Of a stretch of DNA of 64,000 bases, positions 10,146-22,584 are shown in pieces. The notes beneath the pieces are model-generated. The model made no database searches, was not told where the DNA came from, and saw only the letters and a program-made list of their open reading frames with translations. Location: positions 1-64,000 of the forward strand of contig SWBL01000262.1 of assembly GCA_024195585.1 (NCBI GenBank), given 5' to 3'. The stretch comes from Aureobasidium sp. EXF-3400. Taxonomy: Eukaryota; Ascomycota; Dothideomycetes; Dothideales; Saccotheciaceae. Position 1 is the first letter of the stretch, and every line of letters starts with the position of its first letter. Position numbers and translations under genes: made by a program.

Positions 10146-11706
10146 CTTATGAGTATGGGTTCGACACGGGCGAGAAGAGACGCTCTTTGCTCGTAGACGA
10201 GATGTTGCTTGCTTGCAGCAACCGAGCGCCCGGCAGGGACAGATGCTTTATACAACGCTGAGGCGATTTGGGTGTTGCATGGCTTGCGTTGCCAGTGCCT
10301 GGCTGGCCAACGGGCACAACCCAACCGCTGTTGCCAATCGATTTTGACTGGCCGTTGTACTACTTGTGGTGTGTCAAATCACTCGGGAAGTGCCCTTCGG
10401 TTCTTTTACAGCCAGATACCCAATCTGGACCACCGGAAGTCTCTGATTCGAAATTCAAGACGACCCAGTTGGAGCATAGTCGATCAAATCAGCCATAAGT
10501 CTAGGCATTTGTTCATAATCCATGTGGTTGTCCCAGAAGTCATGTTCACGTTGAGCTATTGCCATGCCGTTGCAGTTGCCGGCCGTTCAGAACGGTTGCC
10601 CCCCTCGAATCCGAAATTTCCTCTCCTCTCTGGGGTTTGTGATGAATGGTATTGCGTAGCATAGTTTATTGGACTGCAAAGACTTGCGAGCGAGTATCCA
10701 AGCAATAAAGAAACAACCCGCGCGAAGGGGTTGGGGCCTCGGCAAACCGGCTTCTTCTTTGTGCGCACAGTTCTCGTAAGGTGTCGAGTCTTGAACGTAC
10801 AACTGCGCCAGGTAATCGTACTAGAAGACAAACATAAGATGAAGCGATGCTACGCCATATTATCCAAAGATACGGAACCTCGTTGATCTCTGATTGTAGT
10901 GATGGCGGTCATTACACTTGTGCCCTAGTATGTCTGTCGGTTTCTCATTTCAGAACGCTCGTGTATTTGCATTCGCTCCGTACGCGACTGTGAGTCGATA
11001 CAGTACAAAGGTCAACAGAAGTGCGACTTCCGATGTTAGCGAATGTCGTCCTGAGACACACCAAGCATCCAGCCTTCGTGGGTGGCGTCGCGCAGAGCTG
11101 ACAATGAGTACTTCCATCGCTACCCTTGACCAACCGCTGTATGTATAGACAAGCGAGATCTTCTGAAGGACAGCCGATGTTTAGACATATCGAAAAGCAC
11201 TATACCAATGCCAGATATCCTCGTCCTGTAATCTCCCCCTGCTAAGGAATACCTTGGCGGTGGCTCATGCTCGAGTACGAGCTCCGCCACCTATTCTGGG
11301 CGCTCTAGAGTCTGAGATATAATATTCCATATTTGAGATGCTCGCTTGAATGCGATGGCTTGTCGGAGCTGCTACGCGGTTGGGTTGGAGTTCCGCAAGC
11401 AGAACACTGCAAGGTGGATGCGATCGACACACGTGCAAATCGTTCGGCACGTGCGAGTGAAACAGATGGAAGGAACGGTCACTAGAACATGGCGAGAACA
11501 CGCAAGGGCATGCCGGTACTCTATTCTTTCAAGAAACTCTAATATACTCATAATCATAAATTCATTGCTGTCTCCGTGAAGAGATTTTGCCAAACTCAAT
11601 CGTACAATTCGTCAAATCGTTAAAACTGAAGAAACACCATCAAGTGGGTTCGAGACAAGTAGCTGCTGCTGCCGTAAGTCGTGAAAGATGGAGCAGTTTG
11701 CGATGA
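10146..11706. other. Intergenic region: protease promoter, no gene seen
   Basis: About 1.56 kb lies between the protease start and the CDF gene stop, both minus-strand genes. A TATA-like element serves the protease. The longest open frames (about 150 codons near 10209-10664) show no domain, codon rhythm or similarity that I recognise. No tRNA-like fold was found. Confidence 0.5.
10246..10252 (-). promoter_or_regulatory. TATA box of the aspartic protease gene
   Basis: TATAAAG is read on the minus strand about 100 bp before the protease ATG. This is a suitable distance for a fungal TATA element with a leader of roughly 70 nt. Confidence 0.5.
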
Positions 11707-13116
11707 TCATAGTTCTTTCTTCAAGAAATGCTCTGCTCTGTGTTCTGTCTCGTAGTCGCTGTGAACATAGGCTCTTTCAACATCGGGTAGACCTTCGAGC
11801 TTGTTTTGCAAATCTTCTGCAATATCGTGTGTTTCTTTCAAAGTCATGTCAGGATGAAGGACGATGTCCACTTCCACTGTTATACGAGGTCCAGAATACC
11901 AGGCACGCACTGTATCCAAACTGACTATAGCCGGACTGTGTGTCATAGCGATGTATGTGATCCACTGCAGCATGTGAGTAGGGGCGGTGACTCCAATCAG
12001 AAGCTGGAATTCAGAGTAAGCAGTGCGCAACCACAAGAAAGCGACGAGACACGAAAGCGCGATTGCCCCTGAAGGGTCGATTTGCCAAGCGAGCTTGCTA
12101 CCTCCAACAGAGGTCAAGACACCGAATCCGTTGATGAACAAATCATTTCTGTGGTCTTCCCAGAGGATGCGTATAGAGGAATACTTGTTCCTCAAAGACC
12201 AACAGTAAATGAATAGCACAAGCTTTGTAGCAAATGCAACACATACAGCAATTACGGAAGGTGGATGGAAGGTCTTTGTCTCGGAGTCTGACCCTCTAAC
12301 GAGCTCCTCGACCGAGAGCACTATCAAGATGAATGAGACACTGCACATTAAACCACAGAAGCAAATGTTGCCTGCTGTCTCGATGCGGGCTTTTCCGGCA
12401 GGGAATTTGCGAGCATCGACACGATTAACAGCGCGATTGCAAAGGAGCAAGGTAGCATTGGCCAATGGGTCAAAGACTGCATCGGCAGTGGTGGTGAAGA
12501 GGGACAAAGAGCCAGAAGAGACGGCTCCATACATCTGGAGACCGGCGAGGATCACGTTTGCGGCGAACGATCCGTAGACAGCAATCTTGTACTGTAAATT
12601 GTCGGCACCAGCTTCTTCTTTAGCTTCTCTTCTGTGGTCGTCGACTGGCTTCAACATCCTCTCGATGGCCTCATTCTGACCCTCATAGAAGCCTCGGACT
12701 TTGCGCAGTTGGATGGCATCTTTGGTCTGAGCGATAGGGGCACAAAATCGATCCTTAGCACCTTGACGTCTCCTAGACGTGTTTGCTTGCATAGCATCCA
12801 GCTGTGTCGTGCTCTTGATACGGCTCGATAGATCTAGGGGATCATTCTCTGAAGTATAGCTTGGAAGAGTTTGACCTTCTACATCTTCAGCCTCACTGGT
12901 GTTACGAGCATAGGCTGGGCGTGATACGGGGTCATGGGACTCGTTGACCTCGTACGAGGTAGAAGCACCGGTCTTGTCCTGTGGCAAGGGGAGAACGGGA
13001 AGCACTGCTGCAGGAAGTTGATTAAGACGAGTCGTGGGTTCAGGATGTGCATGGAATGGACTCGGGCGCAGAGAGATGGCCCGGTGGAGGTCAGGATCTG
13101 AACCGTGATGTGACAT
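11707..13116 (-). CDS. Cation diffusion facilitator, Mn-type
   Basis: A single exon of 469 residues. The N-terminal 170 residues are hydrophilic and cytosolic. The CDF transporter domain follows, with about six membrane segments between residues 175 and 380 and a C-terminal cytoplasmic domain to 469 (VEVDIVLHPDMTLKETHDIAEDLQ). The two metal-site motifs are DAVFD (Asp212-Asp216) in the second segment and DHRND (Asp321-Asp325) in the fifth. DxxxD in both is the pattern of manganese/iron CDFs, whereas zinc CDFs carry HxxxD. It should export divalent metal, most likely Mn2+, from the cytosol into an organelle or out of the cell by proton exchange. The start at 13116 is the first ATG. It is divergent to a ferric-reductase-like gene. 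Confidence 0.92.
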   Translation of the reverse strand: MSHHGSDPDLHRAISLRPSPFHAHPEPTTRLNQLPAAVLPVLPLPQDKTGASTSYEVNESHDPVSRPAYARNTSEAEDVEGQTLPSYTSENDPLDLSSRIKSTTQLDAMQANTSRRRQGAKDRFCAPIAQTKDAIQLRKVRGFYEGQNEAIERMLKPVDDHRREAKEEAGADNLQYKIAVYGSFAANVILAGLQMYGAVSSGSLSLFTTTADAVFDPLANATLLLCNRAVNRVDARKFPAGKARIETAGNICFCGLMCSVSFILIVLSVEELVRGSDSETKTFHPPSVIAVCVAFATKLVLFIYCWSLRNKYSSIRILWEDHRNDLFINGFGVLTSVGGSKLAWQIDPSGAIALSCLVAFLWLRTAYSEFQLLIGVTAPTHMLQWITYIAMTHSPAIVSLDTVRAWYSGPRITVEVDIVLHPDMTLKETHDIAEDLQNKLEGLPDVERAYVHSDYETEHRAEHFLKKEL

Positions 13117-14682
13117 GATCAATATAGCGCTTGATCTCTACACGAGAGAGGTGGTATGCTTCTGAAACGGAAAGGCAATTAAGCGAGGGCAGTTGGCGGC
13201 GCCAGAAGCGAACAGAAGAGTGCCAGAAACAGATAGAGAATCAGACGGCAGTTTTGAAGACGGTGGATAAGATATGGTTGCCTGTGAAAGAGTTGAAAGC
13301 TAGTTACAGCACACCTACGTAGCGTTACTATCAAGCTTGTCGCGTTGCACTGCCACACAAGGGTGCAGCACAACATCATGTGCTTGTATTGTTGCCGAGC
13401 GCCAAGATCTGATTCCAACGTCAAGATTGCGAGTTGCACGTCTCCACTTGCACATCGTGTGCTAATATAGGAGAGCTTCTAGGTTTGTTGTTGCAGCATC
13501 GGCGCCTTGACTCTTGCGATGGGACGCTTTCAGAGGCAACGAACCGTGCAGAACCAAGAGTGCCAATCTGTGTTTATCATGTTCATCATCTCCTTTCCGA
13601 GGGCGCTGTGTTCGTTAAAATCAACAGCGACTGACATGGCGTGAGGACGGTCAGCGCCTCCTGCTTCTTCTTGGCTCTAATTTGAGTGACGCACATGTTG
13701 GACGGCAAAGGGCCCGCGAACCGATTTGTGCGACCGAGCGGCCAGCGGCCATGTCTCGTGTCGCGAGGGTCACGATATAACACGCTGCCCAGGAATTGGG
13801 TATACAACAGCAAGCTTTTTTGGTGCAGCGCATCGGAAAACATAAGCGAGGGCAGATGGTTTACTCGTCTTGATGTACGAGATATACTGCCGGCGAGCTC
13901 CAGAAAGCCATCGGTAGGCGCTTTTAAGGACAGATGAAACACGTCTGCAGGAACAGTGGCTTGGTGCCAATCAGGCCCAATAACCGTTAGCCGCCTAGTG
14001 CCAAAAGCGTCTTCATATGCGGAGCCACAGGGAGGCCAATCTGGATTTGGTGTTTATGTAGGCGGACCTCGATCATTTTCTTCCGCGACAACCATTGCTG
14101 TCTTTTATTGTTCCAATCGCCAGAATCCCGTTCGTTGTGGCTTCCTTCCATTCACTCACACTCACACTCTTTTCTTGCTTGGAACTCCCAGCCAACGTGA
14201 CGCTCGCTTGTTCCCACAAACCACTCAAAAGCCTGCTGCATTCCAGAACCCCTGTTATCCCGTGGACATACAGCACGACCATCCTTCGGAAAAACATCAA
14301 TTGCGCTCTCCCCGTCCGGATCTGCGACAACAAGGCGACCACGTTCACTGTTTTTGTCTCCTTTGTGCTTCCCACAAAGGCATGTCACAATAGTCATTGT
14401 TGGCCTATTGTTCGGCCTCGCATTACTCAAAGACGACCACTAATCTCCTTGACATCTGCGAGTGACTAATAACCACTTGGATCTCTTCTCTGGCTCTACC
14501 ATCAACCTCGTCAACTACTGCCACATTGATCAGGACATTTGAGTTTCAAGAAAGCCACACACGCCCATTTATCACCACAAAGCCGGTTCTTTGTATCTAC
14601 TCTCCGGATTTGATTGCAACGGCACCATCGATCCCTTCTTTGTCTTTCAATACAGGCTTGTTCCTGCTCTGCGCCGGTCGCC
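13117..14682. promoter_or_regulatory. Divergent promoter region between the CDF transporter and ferric reductase
   Basis: A 1.57-kb gene-free stretch separates two divergent metal-related genes. The last 200 bp before the reductase is pyrimidine-rich and reads as a 5' UTR. Several GATA-type hexamers (for example TTATCA near 13574 and CTATCA near 13330) occur, but no more often than expected by chance. No open frame here looks real. Confidence 0.45.
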
Positions 14683-16605
14683 ATGCATTCTCACCATTCG
14701 CATTCACATCTGCACTCTACTCTAGGTCGCGTCGCGGACATGGTCGTCGCCCCAAGAGGGCTCACTAGTGAGCTCAACGCACTCGCTAATGCTACCGTAT
14801 CAGAACTATCGCCATATGCCCATGGACTGTCGGGCGTGGATCAGACCGCAAACTACCTTTTCGCTGCAGTTCTTTGCGTTTCTCTTGGTGGACTCTGTGT
14901 GTTGACATTGTTGTTCCGATGGGCCACCATGGGAAATGCACATATTCGACACCTCCTCACCATGAGTAATCCGGATAGACAAGTTTACTGGGCTCAGAAC
15001 CATACCTCGATTTGGCCAAAGATCAAGAAACATCTACTGTACGCTCCACTGGGTCGCAACCGACACAACAAAGAGATTCAGCTTTCCTCGGCAATCAGCA
15101 TTGGAACTCTTCCGTCACGTTTTCACACCTTGCTGCTCACTGTCTACCTCTTCTCCAACATCGCCTACTGTCTAGTCTTGCATTGGGGCACAGAGAATCG
15201 TGCTGCCGTTATTGCTGAACTTCGTGGTCGCAGCGGCGAGCTCGCCGCACTCAACATCATTCCTACCATGCTCTTCGCCATGCGCAACAACCCTTTGATC
15301 CCTCTGCTTAGAGTTTCCTACGATACGTTCAATCTCCTTCATAGATGGTGTGCCAGAGTTTGCGCTATCGAGGCCATCGTCCACACCATTTGCTACCTGG
15401 TCAACGTAGTCGACTCTGTTGGTCTCGATGGACTCAGGGACAATCTGACCGTCCCAAGTTACGCATGGGGTATGGTCGGTACTTGCGCCTTCGCCGTGAT
15501 CATGATTCAAGCATTTTCACCTCTGCGCCATGCCTTCTACGAAACGTTCCTGAACCTCCACCGCTTTCTGGTCATGGTTGCCCTGATTGGTGTCTATGTG
15601 CATCTTGACAAACACAACCTTCCGCAAACGCCCTACATCAAGTTCGTCATCATCCTGTGGGGACTCGAGTGGCTCTCGCGCTTTGTGCGTGTGGCCTATT
15701 TCAACTTCAGTCTCAAGTCCGGCATGTCGAGAGCACACATTGAAGCACTCCCTGGCGAGGCTTGTCGTGTCACCTTTGAGCTTGCCAGGTCGTGGAACTA
15801 CATCCCTGGCTCGCATGTTCATGTCTACTTTCCTACTGTTGGCCTGTGGTCATCCCACCCCTTCTCTGTCGCTTGGGCGGAAACAAAACCTAGGAGCGCA
15901 CCCCTCGAGATTGAGATGGAGAAGTTACCATCCTGGAACATGCCCAAGCACCAATCCGTCGTTTCGCACTACAAGACACAGATAGCCGACAGCGATGGTC
16001 CAGAAGTCACGCACGTGAGTCTCATCATTCGTGCCAGATCGGGAATGACACGCCAACTGTACGAGAGGGCATGTGCGTCATCCAATGGCATGATCACACT
16101 ACCCGGTGTTATGGAAGGTCCATACGGTGGTCACGAGAAGCTGGCCTCTTACGGCACAGCAGTCTTGTTTGCTGGTGGTGTTGGCATAACGCATTGCGTG
16201 GGTTACGTGCACCGTCTTTTGACACAATATTCACAAGGGACGTGCTCGACACGTCGGATTCTTCTCGTTTGGTCGGTGCCCACAACCGAAGCGCTCGAAT
16301 GGGCACGACCATGGATGGATCAGATTCTCAAGATGGAGGGTCGCAAGGAGGTGCTTCGCGTGCAGCTCTTTGTCACCAAGCCTCGAAACCAGAACGAAGT
16401 CAACAGTCGAACAGGCACAGTTCAAATGTTCCCTGGGCGCTGCAACCCGTCGACAGTATTGGAAAAGGAGGTGGCGGAACAAGTTGGAGCAATGGGAGTT
16501 GTGGTCTGCGGGCCTGGCGCATTCGCAGACAGCGTCCGGGCAGCAGTGCGCAAGAAGGTCGACGTTGGCAATATCACGTTTCATGAGGAGGCTTTCACGT
16601 ACTAA
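14683..16605 (+). CDS. Ferric-chelate reductase-like flavocytochrome
   Basis: A single exon of 640 residues. The short N-terminus is strikingly histidine-rich (MHSHHSHSHLHS). Several membrane helices between about 55 and 350 form the ferric-reductase haem domain, with conserved histidines in LLHRWCARV, EAIVHTICY, FLNLHRFLVM and YVHLDKH. The FAD-binding domain carries HPFSVAW near residue 392, and the NADPH-binding domain has GPYGG and FAGGVGITH near 480-500, ending with a VCGPGAFADSVRA motif. It moves electrons from cytosolic NADPH through FAD and haems to outside acceptors such as Fe(III) or Cu(II) chelates. No cleavable signal peptide is seen. The start at 14683 is the first ATG; the open frame upstream begins with TTG. 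A NADPH-oxidase role is less likely given the length and motif set. Confidence 0.92.
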   Translation: MHSHHSHSHLHSTLGRVADMVVAPRGLTSELNALANATVSELSPYAHGLSGVDQTANYLFAAVLCVSLGGLCVLTLLFRWATMGNAHIRHLLTMSNPDRQVYWAQNHTSIWPKIKKHLLYAPLGRNRHNKEIQLSSAISIGTLPSRFHTLLLTVYLFSNIAYCLVLHWGTENRAAVIAELRGRSGELAALNIIPTMLFAMRNNPLIPLLRVSYDTFNLLHRWCARVCAIEAIVHTICYLVNVVDSVGLDGLRDNLTVPSYAWGMVGTCAFAVIMIQAFSPLRHAFYETFLNLHRFLVMVALIGVYVHLDKHNLPQTPYIKFVIILWGLEWLSRFVRVAYFNFSLKSGMSRAHIEALPGEACRVTFELARSWNYIPGSHVHVYFPTVGLWSSHPFSVAWAETKPRSAPLEIEMEKLPSWNMPKHQSVVSHYKTQIADSDGPEVTHVSLIIRARSGMTRQLYERACASSNGMITLPGVMEGPYGGHEKLASYGTAVLFAGGVGITHCVGYVHRLLTQYSQGTCSTRRILLVWSVPTTEALEWARPWMDQILKMEGRKEVLRVQLFVTKPRNQNEVNSRTGTVQMFPGRCNPSTVLEKEVAEQVGAMGVVVCGPGAFADSVRAAVRKKVDVGNITFHEEAFTY

Positions 16606-17195
16606 AGCGACGGTTGCACAGAGTTTTGATTTCACTGTTCGATACCTTTTCTTCTTAGCGCGTTCATGATGAGCATTTGTGGAGTGCCTTCTTAAAGTGG
16701 TACATAGAGGTGCAATATAGCACAGAATCATAATTGGTAACTTCGGAAGGTGCAATAATATTAGCAGGTGATGTGTGTGACGATGCGATGGTTCAGTGAC
16801 TTGATGACAGGTACAGGAACGAACGCTTATGGCCTAGTAGACGACCAAGCTTCTTATCCCCCGTGAAACACATGCAACAGGCACAAGACGTATCCAAGTA
16901 GGTAGTGTAAGTGTTCCTGGTGTCGGCAGTTGGTCGAAGAAGGAGTGAAACCAGGATGGCAAGGATGGTTCCTGCCAAGCAAAGGACGGCAGAGCACATG
17001 GCCGGCCATCACCCACATGTTTCATCATGTACGAATACCCGCGGTGCCCGTGACAGCATCTGCACATTCAACATCCTCAACAAGAAGCCACTAGGCCTCC
17101 AAGTGCATTGCTAAACCTCGCACATCACCTAGGATTCCGGGAATCTGGCGACGCTCGACTAGACCAAGCCATCGACTCCACCCCATGCCGCCGCC
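16606..17195. other. Intergenic region, no gene seen
   Basis: This holds the reductase 3' end and the promoter of the Cps1/DIP2 gene, both on the plus strand. I see no coding frame or structured RNA. Confidence 0.5.
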
Positions 17196-20100
17196 ATGGC
17201 CGAGGAAGAGCTGCAGGCCAAACTGCGCGAGCTGGACCACGAGCTAGAGGAAGGCGACATCACAAAGAAAGGGTGCGACCGCTGTCCGCGCCACCTCAGT
17301 CGAGCCTCGAGAGACTGACATGCCACAGATACGAAAAGCGCCGGACGCTTCTGCTGTCGCAGTTCTATGGCCATGGCGAATTGGACGCTCTATCCTCGCC
17401 CGACCGCTCGCGTACTGCTTCGCTGGCAAACATCTCTGCCGGTCCTTACGCCGCCGATGACAGCTTCAGCAATGCCCCGACTGCTGTCGAACGCACTGCC
17501 TCGGCAGTCCAAGGCCACTCGACGCCTGCTAGCATGTACGGTTCCGATTATGCCTTCAACCCAGAGCCTCAGTACAATCACCTGCTTGCTCGCCAACCCC
17601 ACCAACAACCTTCGCCTGATGTTCAGAGCCGACTGAGCACCATGTTGGACTCACAACAGGGCTTCTTCGACGACTTTGCTGGTCAGCAGATGCAGGACCA
17701 GTCCCGCGAAGAGAGCTATGGTGGTCCACAGCGCTATTCCATGGGCGAAGCCTTCTCACCCACGGCCAACATTCCTCCTCCTCTGATGTCTTCGAACGAC
17801 ATGGAATCAATCGCTCCCATACATCAGCTTCCTCTTGAACCAAGAGAAGTGCCATTTGCCGTTTACGATCCCCACAACAAGTCGGTACCCATGTCCAACT
17901 TTGACAACATTGGCGCTGTTCTGCGTCATCGCGCTAGATCTAATGGCCGCCAGCCCGCATATTGGGTTCTCGATTCCAAGGGTAAAGAGACTGCTTCTAT
18001 TACTTGGGAAAAGCTAGCCAGCAGGGCCGAAAAGGTCGCTCAAGTCATCCGCGACAAGAGCAATCTGTACCGTGGAGATCGTGTTGCCCTAGTCTATCGT
18101 GATACTGAGGTCATAGATTTCGCTGTCGCTCTGATGGGTTGTTTTATTGCTGGTGTTGTCGCAGTTCCCATCAACAACGTCGATGACTACCAAAAGCTTG
18201 GCCTTCTTCTCACTACAACCCAGGCACATCTTGCTTTGACTACGGATAACAACCTTAAAGCTTTTCATCGCGACATCAGTCAACAACGGTTAAAGTGGCC
18301 CTCGGGGGTTGAATGGTGGAAGACAAATGAATTTGGCAGCTACCACCCAAAGAAGAAGGACGATACACCACCGCTTCAAGTTCCGGATCTGGCTTACATA
18401 GAATTTTCTCGGGCTCCGACAGGTGACTTGCGTGGTGTGGTCCTGAGCCATCGCACGATTATGCACCAGATGGCTTGTGTCAGTGCCATTGTGTCTACCA
18501 TTCCCACTAGCGACCCCGATTCTGGATTTAGACCCCCTCCTGGAGCAAAAGCAGAAACCATTTTGTCGTATCTCGACCCCAGAGAAGGTGTCGGCTTGAT
18601 CCTCGGTGTACTTTTTGGTGTCTATGGTGGGCATACGACCGTCTGGCTCGAGGCCAAGACCGTTGATATACCCGGAATGTATGCGCATTTGATCACCAAG
18701 TATAGGACTACTATCATGGTTGCCGATTATCCAGGCTTGAAAAGGACTGCGTACAACTACCAACAGGATCCAATGGCTACGAGAAATTTCAAAAAGAATG
18801 CCGAGCCCAACTTCTCGACAGTCAAGATCTGTCTGATTGACACGATTACCGTGGACAGCGAGTTCCATGAAATTCTAGCAGATCGGTGGTTCAGACCCAT
18901 GCGTAACCCTCGTGCTAGAGAGTTGGTCGCCCCAATGCTTTGCTTGCCCGAACATGGAGGCATGATTGTATCTGTCAGAGATTGGCTCGGTGGCGAAGAA
19001 AGGATGGGATGTCCCTTGAGTATCGACGAAACCGAGCATGACAAGGATGACGGGTCTGCAAATCAAGGAAATTCAAACAACTATTCTAGTCTGCTAGGTA
19101 GTGTCGGAGGTATCACGGCAAAGAAAGGACAGAAGAACAGCCGGAATGAGTTGAGCGAGGTGTTGCTTGACAAAGAGGCATTGAAGACCAATGAAATCGT
19201 CGTCTTAGCTATGGGCGAAGATGCTAGGAAAAGGGCTAATGAACCAGGAACTGTAAGAGCTGGTGCCTTTGGATACCCCATCCCGGATGCAACTCTTGCT
19301 CTAGTCGACCCTGAGACTGGACTACTTTGTTCGCCTTTCACAATTGGTGAAATCTGGGTGGACTCCCCATCTCTTTCTGGAGGGTTTTGGGCCCTACCTA
19401 GACACACCGAAAGTATCTTCCACGCCAGGCCTTATCGCTTCGTCGAGGGAAGCCCTACGCCAGTCCTGGTTGAACCTGAGTTTCTGCGTACCGGTCTTCT
19501 TGGATGCGTTATTGAAGGCAAGGTATATGTGCTCGGCCTCTACGAAGACCGCATAAGACAACGAGTAGAGTGGGTCGAAAATGGTGTTCAAGAGCATGAG
19601 CATCGATACTTCTTCGTCCAACACCTGGTTACAAGCATCATGAAGACTGTACCCAAGATCTTCGATTGTTCCGCATTTGATGCACATGTCAATGGTGAAT
19701 ATCTCCCATTTGTGCTCCTGGAATCTCAGGCTGCCTCTACGGCTCCTACCACCGCGGGTGGACCACCAAGGCAACTAGACATCCCTTTTCTGGACTCACT
19801 TACCGAGCGTGTCATGGAAGTTCTTTACCAGGAGCATCATCTACGAGTTTACTGTGTCATGTTGACGGCCCCAAACACATTGCCGCGTGTTGTCAAGAAC
19901 GGTAGAAGAGACATCGGAAACATGTTATGCCGAAAGGACTTTGACAATGGGGCCCTGCAGTGTGTGTACGTCAAATTTGGTGTCGAGAGAGCTGTCCAAA
20001 ATTTACCGTTGGGCGATGACCCTGCTGGTGGCATCTGGTCACCGCTGGCCTCACAAGCACGACAAGACCTCTTGATGCTGCAAGACAAGCAATACTCCGG

Positions 20101-22584
20101 CGTAGATCATCGAGAGGTGGTCATTGACGATAGAACATCGACTCCTCTGAACCAGTTTTCCAACATTCATGATTTGATGCAGTGGCGCGTTTCTCGACAG
20201 GCTGAAGAACTGGCTTACTGTACCATTGACGGTCGTGGCCGCGAAGGCAAGGGCGTCAACTGGAAGAAATTCGATCTCAAGGTTGCAGGCGTCGCCACCT
20301 ACCTGAAAAACAAGGTCAAGGTCCAGCCTGGTGACCATTTACTACTCATGTATACTCACTCAGAGGATTTCGTTTATGCCGTACACGCTTGTTTCTGTCT
20401 GGGTGTAGTGGCTGTACCGATGGCCCCCATTGACTCTAACAGACTCCATGAGGATGCGCCAGCGTTGCTCCACGTCATAGCCGATTTCCGTATCAAAGCT
20501 CTTATCGTTAATGCCGATGTTGACTCACTCTTGAGGCAGAAGGCTGTCTCGCAGCACTTGAAGCAGTCGGCATTGATACTCAAGGTTAACCTTCCTAACA
20601 TTTACAACACCTCAAAGCCGCCTAAACAGTCCCATGGCTGTCGCGATCTAGGATATACCATGCGACCAGCATGGGTAGCTCAAGGTTTCCCCGCCCTCAT
20701 CTGGACTTACTGGACACCGGACCAGCGTAGAATTGCTGTCCAGCTCGGCCACGACACCATTATGGCATTATGCAAGGTGCAAAAGGAGACCTGTCAGATG
20801 ACGTCCACGCGCCCGGTCTTGGGTTGTGTGAGATCTACCATGGGCATTGGATTCTTGCATACATGTTTGATGGGCATATTCTTAGCCGCTCCTACATACT
20901 TAGTTTCGCCTGTCGACTTTGCTGCAAACCCAAACATCTTGTTCCAGATACTGTCACGCTACAAGATCAAGGACACGTACGCAACGTCGCAAATGCTGGA
21001 CCATGCCATGGCTCACAATGCCGGGAAGTCGACCTCTCTCCTCGAGCTGAAAAACCTGATGATTGCCACGGATCAGAGACCACGTGCTGACGTCTATTCG
21101 AAAGTGCGTGTGGCATTTTCTCAGTCAGCGCTTGATAGAACTGCTATCAACACCATATACAGTCATGTGCTGAATCCTATGGTCGCGAGTCGTAGCTACA
21201 TGTGCATAGAACCCATTGAACTATATCTCGACACTAATGCGCTTCGCCGAGGGTTAGTGGTTCCTGTCGACCCTGATACAGAACCATTTGCGCTTCTGGT
21301 TCAAGATTCAGGCATGGTACCTGTCAGTACGCAAATCAGCATCGTCAACCCAGAGACCAATCGGCTGTGTCTAGCAGGCGAATACGGTGAAATCTGGGTG
21401 CAGAGTGAAGCCTCTGCGCACTCCTTCTATGGTTCCAAAGATGCATTCGATGCTGAACGCTTCAACGGTCGGACCGTCGATGGCGATCCTGGTGTGAGAT
21501 ACATGCGGACTGGAGACCTCGGCTTCTTGCACAGCGTCAGCAGGCCTATTGGACCTGGTGGCAATATGGTTGAAATGCAGGTTCTCTTCGTTCTCGGCGG
21601 GATCGGCGAGACTTTTGAGGTTAATGGTCTTCAACACTTCCCTATGGATGTCGAAGCCAGCGTAGAGAGGTGCCACCGCGCTCTAGTCCCTGGTGGATGG
21701 TAAGTTAAATGGTCTCTTGTCTCGCAAGAAAGGTACTGATGCTCAACAGTGCGATTTTCCAAGCCGGTTCGCTTCTGGTCCTGATTGCCGAATCTCGGAC
21801 TCGTGCTTTCCTTGCATCGATAGTACCGATGATTGTAAACACGGTGCTCAATGAACATCGGCTTGTCCTTGACATCGTTGCTTTCGTTCAAAAGGGCGAT
21901 TTCCCACGATCACGTCTTGGCGAGAAGCAACGAGGCAAAATCTTGGCCAGTTGGGTCTCTCGCAAAATGCGTACAATAGCTCAGTTCAGCATCCGCGACC
22001 CTGATGCAGAAGGAAGTGTAGGCACCGCGGTACCAAACGAGGTTGCAGCTGGCAGGCGGAGCAGCGTACAGTCGGGTACTGCAGGCGCTGGCGCCTTCAG
22101 AGGACCCGGCAGCATCAGTCGGGCTCCTGGTACAGCAGGCAGCTCTTTGCGTCATGTGGAAAGTATCTCACAGCTTCCGCTGGCCGAAGAGCCGCATGCG
22201 TACGATATGGCTTCCATGCCGCAGCCTCTCTATGCGGATGAGCTGCCGCGACCATCGGCAGAGTTCTTACACAACAACGATCACACACCCACCAATGAGC
22301 GGCCACGCGATCTTACGTTGAACACAACACTCGACTACTCTCCGGTAGAAGGTAACATGATTTACGGCTTCTCAGATGAGCAGGACGTTGCAGGTGTGGC
22401 ACCTGAGCAGCACGAACCACCACCACGATCAGACTTTAGAGGGAGTTACGGTGGAGCACCTCACTCGCCTGAAGACATGCCAATGCAAACAGGCGGATTG
22501 CGAGTGGCTAACCGCACCAGTATTGATAGCGATGAAAGTTGGTCGCAGGATGCCTTGAAGCATCTGAATTTGAATGCGAGATGA
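17196..22584 (+). CDS. CPS1: Cps1/DIP2-type protein: DMAP1-binding domain plus two AMP-binding domains
   Basis: Exons are 17196-17272, 17329-21699 and 21750-22584, encoding 1760 residues. The start at 17196 gives MAEEELQAKLRELD and a DMAP1-binding domain (GDITKKGYEKRR), which needs the first intron removed. Residues about 215-800 and 965-1540 are two adenylate-forming (ANL) domains. The C-terminal 200 residues are disordered. This is the architecture of Disco-interacting protein 2 in animals, Cmr2 in yeast and Cps1 of Cochliobolus heterostrophus, the latter reported as a general virulence factor. DIP2 has been linked to diacylglycerol homeostasis. The ATP-loop of a normal ANL enzyme (TSGTTG-PKG) is degenerate in domain 1 (SRAPTGDLRG) and unrecognisable in domain 2 (WTPDQRR). 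Despite early annotation as NRPS-like, no carrier-protein domain is present. Confidence 0.93.

Noticed and set aside
13117..14682. GATA (iron regulator) sites between the metal genes
   Set aside because: The few HGATAR matches seen do not exceed what a 1.5-kb region gives by chance and are not clustered.
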